Assembly (NCBI GenBank): GCA_965651265.1
Contig: CBFGRV010000110.1
Coordinates: 1 to 6,986, forward strand
DNA length: 6,986 nucleotides
Source of the DNA: CBFGRV01 sp965651265
GTDB lineage: Bacteria; Bacteroidota; Rhodothermia; Rhodothermales; VXPQ01
Reading direction: 5' to 3'
Shown here: positions 5,606-6,986 of the stretch, in pieces
How the letters are laid out: each line of letters starts with the position of its first letter
Numbering within the stretch: the first letter of the stretch is position 1
Notes under the pieces: generated by a model
Told to the model about the DNA's origin: nothing
What the model saw: the letters and a program-made list of their open reading frames with translations, nothing else
Databases searched by the model: none
Program-made: the position numbers and the translations under genes

Positions 5606-6919
5606 CTACTGCAGCATCTGCAGGAGCCGGCGCTTGTTGTTGGCGTAGCCCAGGGCCGTATCCGGAAGGATTTCGCCCGTGCGGACGAGGCGGAGCAGGT
5701 CCTGCTCGAGGGTCGTCATGCCCTGGTCGGCGCCTTCCCACATCATCTGATAAATCTCGCCCGTGTTGCCGTTCTTGATGGCCGCCCGTGAGGAGGGCGT
5801 CATCCAGAGAACCTCTTTGGCCAGGACGCGCCCGCCGCCGACGCCTGGTAAGAGCTTCTGCGAGACGATGCAGCGCAGCACGTCGGCCAGACGGTGACGG
5901 ATGCGCTCCTGCTCGACGGACGGATACTCGGCCACGATGCGGTCGATGGTCTCGATGGCGCTCGGTGTGTGCAGCGTCGAGAAGACCTTGTGGCCCGTGT
6001 CGGCCATTTCCATGGCCGTGGATATCGTCTCCGGGTCGCGCATCTCGCCGACGACCACGATGTCGGGGTCCTGGCGGAGGCCCTGCGTCATCCCGTCCAC
6101 GAAGCTGTCCACGTCGACGCCGACCTCGCGGTGACGAATGACGCAGCGCTTCGGCTCGTGGATGTACTCGATGGGCTGGGCGACCAGCAGGATGTGCCCG
6201 TCGAAATCCTCGTTGTTGGCATCGATGATAGCGTCCAGCGTGGTCGACTTACCCGATCCGGTGACGCCGGTGAAGAGCGTGAGCCCGTCGCGGACGTAGC
6301 GGAACATGAAGCCGCGCTCGATGAGGGGATGGAATCCGAGGCTTTGCAGCGACCGCGGCTTCCACGCCAGCAGGCGCATGCTGAGCGCCAGGTGCTTGTT
6401 GTCGTGGTAGATGGTAGCGCGGAAGCGTCGCGCGGGCTCGTCCGGGTTTACGTCGATGCTGTGGCCGAAGTCGACCGCATACGTCTTGAAGAGCTTCTCC
6501 TGCTGGAAAGGGGCGAGCAGGGTGAGCAGGATGAGGTCGATCTCGTGGAGGTCGAAGGTCTCCGTCTCCCAGTCGGGACGCTTGTCGCCGTCGACGCGAT
6601 ACCAGGCCTGACCCTTCGTGCCGGGGCCGCCGAGCTCGAGGTCCGACGCGTTCAGCTCGATCATCTTGTGCGCCAGGCCGTCGAAATACGCCCGGACCAC
6701 GTCGCGGTCCTCCCACGGCACGGCGTCGAGCTGCTCGGCATACCAGTGCATGAGGGCCGTGCCGAAGTAGCCGCGCGGCGCCTCGGCGAGGATGCGCCGG
6801 TAGGAGGGGGGCAGCGTGAAGCGCGTGGTGCCGTCCGACGAGTCGACGGTCGGTGGAGCGGCCTGCTCCTCTACGCCGGCCTCCGCCGCGAAACCCTGAT
6901 TGCCGTATGCGTACTGCAT
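5606..6919 (-). CDS. pilT: PilT-family type IV pilus retraction-type ATPase
   Basis: This 437-aa cytoplasmic ATPase belongs to the secretion/pilus superfamily, which forms hexameric motors. The N-terminal PAS-like domain (about 75-180) contains ASDLEL (91-96) and RRFRATI (164-170). The RecA-like domain has Walker A GVTGSGKST (218-226), an Asp box VAQPIEYIHEP (246-256), Walker B DPDIVVVGEMRD (284-295) and His box TGHKVFSTLHT (308-318). The C-terminus AIKNGNTGEIYQMM and QGMTTLEQDLLRLVRTG (380-415) is PilT-like rather than PilB/GspE-like. The Asp box normally reads EDPIE, so the ED to AQ change is unusual; the final Glu is kept. The protein is longer than the usual 345-370 aa because of an approximately 70-residue N-terminal extension. 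An in-frame TGA at 6955-6953 limits the start, and ATG 6919 is the only ATG between it and the conserved region's upstream tail; no Shine-Dalgarno is well placed. It heads the visible operon. Confidence 0.9.
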   Translation of the reverse strand: MQYAYGNQGFAAEAGVEEQAAPPTVDSSDGTTRFTLPPSYRRILAEAPRGYFGTALMHWYAEQLDAVPWEDRDVVRAYFDGLAHKMIELNASDLELGGPGTKGQAWYRVDGDKRPDWETETFDLHEIDLILLTLLAPFQQEKLFKTYAVDFGHSIDVNPDEPARRFRATIYHDNKHLALSMRLLAWKPRSLQSLGFHPLIERGFMFRYVRDGLTLFTGVTGSGKSTTLDAIIDANNEDFDGHILLVAQPIEYIHEPKRCVIRHREVGVDVDSFVDGMTQGLRQDPDIVVVGEMRDPETISTAMEMADTGHKVFSTLHTPSAIETIDRIVAEYPSVEQERIRHRLADVLRCIVSQKLLPGVGGGRVLAKEVLWMTPSSRAAIKNGNTGEIYQMMWEGADQGMTTLEQDLLRLVRTGEILPDTALGYANNKRRLLQMLQ

Positions 6920-6939
6920 GCTCTCGAGCGTGGTGACAT
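6871..6939 (-). other. Possible 22-codon leader ORF overlapping the ATPase start
   Basis: ATG 6939 is preceded at 9-nt spacing by GAGGTG (6954-6949), a better ribosome-binding arrangement than that of ATPase start 6919. The frame differs from the ATPase and ends at TAG 6873-6871 after 22 codons (basic, Arg-rich). It overlaps the ATPase start by 49 nt. It may be a translational leader, or chance; it shows no recognisable motif. Confidence 0.2.
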
Positions 6940-6986
6940 GGAACGAATCACCTCACTATCCTTCCGGAGGGAGAGCTTGCGGAGAA

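Noticed and set aside
5606..6919. PilB/GspE extension ATPase
   Set aside because: There is no N-terminal MshEN-like domain or zinc-binding tetracysteine motif, and the C-terminus is PilT-like.

Overview
This window is about 62% G+C by eye. It is almost entirely filled by one run of five minus-strand genes with gaps of 21-44 bp, widening to 137 bp before the last gene. Transcription enters from the right-hand edge and leaves at the left-hand edge. The right three-quarters encode envelope parts of a type IV pilus or a closely related type II secretion-like machine. The organism is probably a Gram-negative (diderm) bacterium. Weak or absent Shine-Dalgarno sequences before most of the genes, together with RSEVG-type heptamer repeats, suggest an FCB-group lineage such as Rhodothermota/Bacteroidota. 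That placement is inference, because such repeats also occur in other phyla.

Layout in transcription order, right to left. At 6919-5606 is a PilT-family hexameric ATPase with Walker A, Walker B (GEMRD), His box and a PilT-type C-terminus, but an altered Asp box. At 5577-3727 is a 616-aa protein that joins a PilM-like actin-fold cytoplasmic domain to a PilN-like membrane and periplasmic domain, the architecture of GspL. At 3705-2746 is a 319-aa PilO-like protein whose C-terminus looks like a PilP/GspC homology-region domain. At 2701-1337 is a short (454-aa) secretin with a signal peptide. After a gap holding three GC-rich inverted repeats, 1199 to the left edge encodes a membrane-anchored M15-type metallopeptidase domain. 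Its reading frame stays open through a heptanucleotide tandem repeat (1-98) and off the edge.

Taken together, the usual five-gene alignment cluster pilM-pilN-pilO-pilP-pilQ appears condensed into three polypeptides (MN, OP, Q). The set is headed by a retraction-type ATPase and followed by a predicted peptidoglycan peptidase. The PilMN and PilOP proteins would bridge the inner membrane and periplasm to the outer-membrane secretin, and the peptidase may open or remodel the cell wall around it. No pilin, prepilin peptidase, PilB/GspE or PilC/GspF is visible, so pilus versus secretion function cannot be decided from this window. The fused, condensed alignment complex is the most interesting feature here.
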